DNA from: Giesbergeria sp.
GTDB lineage: Bacteria > Pseudomonadota > Gammaproteobacteria > Burkholderiales > Burkholderiaceae_C
DNA length: 5,889 bases
Assembly: GCA_030690515.1 (NCBI GenBank)
Contig: JAUYGP010000380.1
Location: forward strand, 1 to 5,889
Direction of reading: 5' to 3'
Position 1 is the first letter of the stretch, and each line of letters starts with the position of its first letter. Of the stretch, positions 5,788 through 5,889 are shown one piece after another. The notes beneath the pieces are model-generated. The model had not been told where the DNA came from, ran no database searches, and saw nothing but the letters and a program-made list of their open reading frames with translations. A program made the position numbers and the translations under genes.

Positions 5788-5839
5788 GCAAGGCGAGACG
5801 ACGCCGCGGGCTCCTGCCCGCAAGGAGGAACAACGCCGC
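5788..5839. repeat. Imperfect duplicated 20-mer flanking a small hairpin
   Basis: GCAAGGCGAGACGACGCCGC (5788-5807) and GCAAGGAGGAACAACGCCGC (5820-5839) agree at 16 of 20 positions with a 32-base offset. The 12 bases between them, GGGCTCCTGCCC (5808-5819), form a hairpin that extends by GC on each side to a six-pair stem (5806-5811 with 5816-5821) closing a TCCT loop. The first copy can itself fold as GGCG/CGCC (5792-5795 with 5802-5805). It lies in apparently non-coding DNA after a terminator. It may be a dispersed repeat unit or part of a structured RNA running beyond the window; no family is recognised. Confidence 0.5.
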
Positions 5840-5889
5840 ATGGCGCCCTCAGCGCGGTGCTGGCGGGTGCATAGCGCTCCCACCCATCA

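Noticed and set aside
5741..5830. Possible cobalamin riboswitch, because of CCGCCAGTG, GTGATC and GGGAGCCAGG.
   Set aside because: The conserved B12 box (AGCCAGGAGACC-type) and the upstream GCCGGTGC-type core are absent. The similarities are short and explained by GC-rich composition, and no cobalamin-related gene is visible.
5840..5889. Possible new gene starting at the ATG at 5840, 11 bases after AAGGAGG.
   Set aside because: Only 16 codons are visible, the peptide is unremarkable, and the Shine-Dalgarno-like bases belong to the duplicated 20-mer. More sequence is required to call it.

Overview
The window looks like part of a high-GC proteobacterial chromosome, most likely a betaproteobacterium of the Burkholderiales (Comamonadaceae-like). 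That rests on the GC-rich third codon positions and on the gene families: a Peripla_BP_6 binding protein, a long-chain acyl-CoA ligase and a mannitol/chloroaromatic-type TRAP permease. The genus is inferred and has not been tested. Codon usage looks even across the window, and I see no insertion sequence, tRNA, rRNA, CRISPR array or phage gene.

Layout. Positions 1-1059 (+) hold the 3' part of a branched-chain amino-acid-type ABC transporter substrate-binding protein; its start and signal peptide lie before the window. A strong bidirectional terminator (1094-1134), preceded by a second hairpin (1070-1090), separates it from a convergent gene at 1152-2843 (-). That gene is a complete 563-residue AMP-forming long-chain acyl-CoA synthetase. 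A 361-base divergent intergenic region (2844-3204) follows. It contains a plausible -10 for the ligase, an 11-bp-period direct repeat with the 7-4-7 layout of OmpR/PhoB-type operators, and a nested inverted repeat in the probable leader of the next operon. That operon (3205-5665, +) encodes the small (DctQ-type, 203 aa) and large (DctM-type, 610 aa) membrane subunits of a TRAP transporter. It ends at a clear intrinsic terminator (5699-5733). The last ~150 bases are non-coding as far as I can tell, and carry an imperfectly duplicated 20-mer around a small hairpin plus longer-range complementarities.

How the genes may work together. TRAP transporters use an ion gradient to import organic acids bound by a periplasmic DctP-type protein, and an acyl-CoA ligase activates carboxylic acids. 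The divergent pair could therefore import and activate a carboxylate, but only gene position supports this. The two-gene TRAP operon has no dctP inside it. The one binding protein present belongs to the ABC (Leu/Ile/Val-type) family, so it would not be expected to serve the TRAP permease. Nothing here is clearly a new system. The points most worth a second look are the unlinked binding protein, the enlarged DctM with its insert and Ala/Pro/Glu-rich tail, the structured leader of the TRAP operon, and the duplicated element at the right edge.
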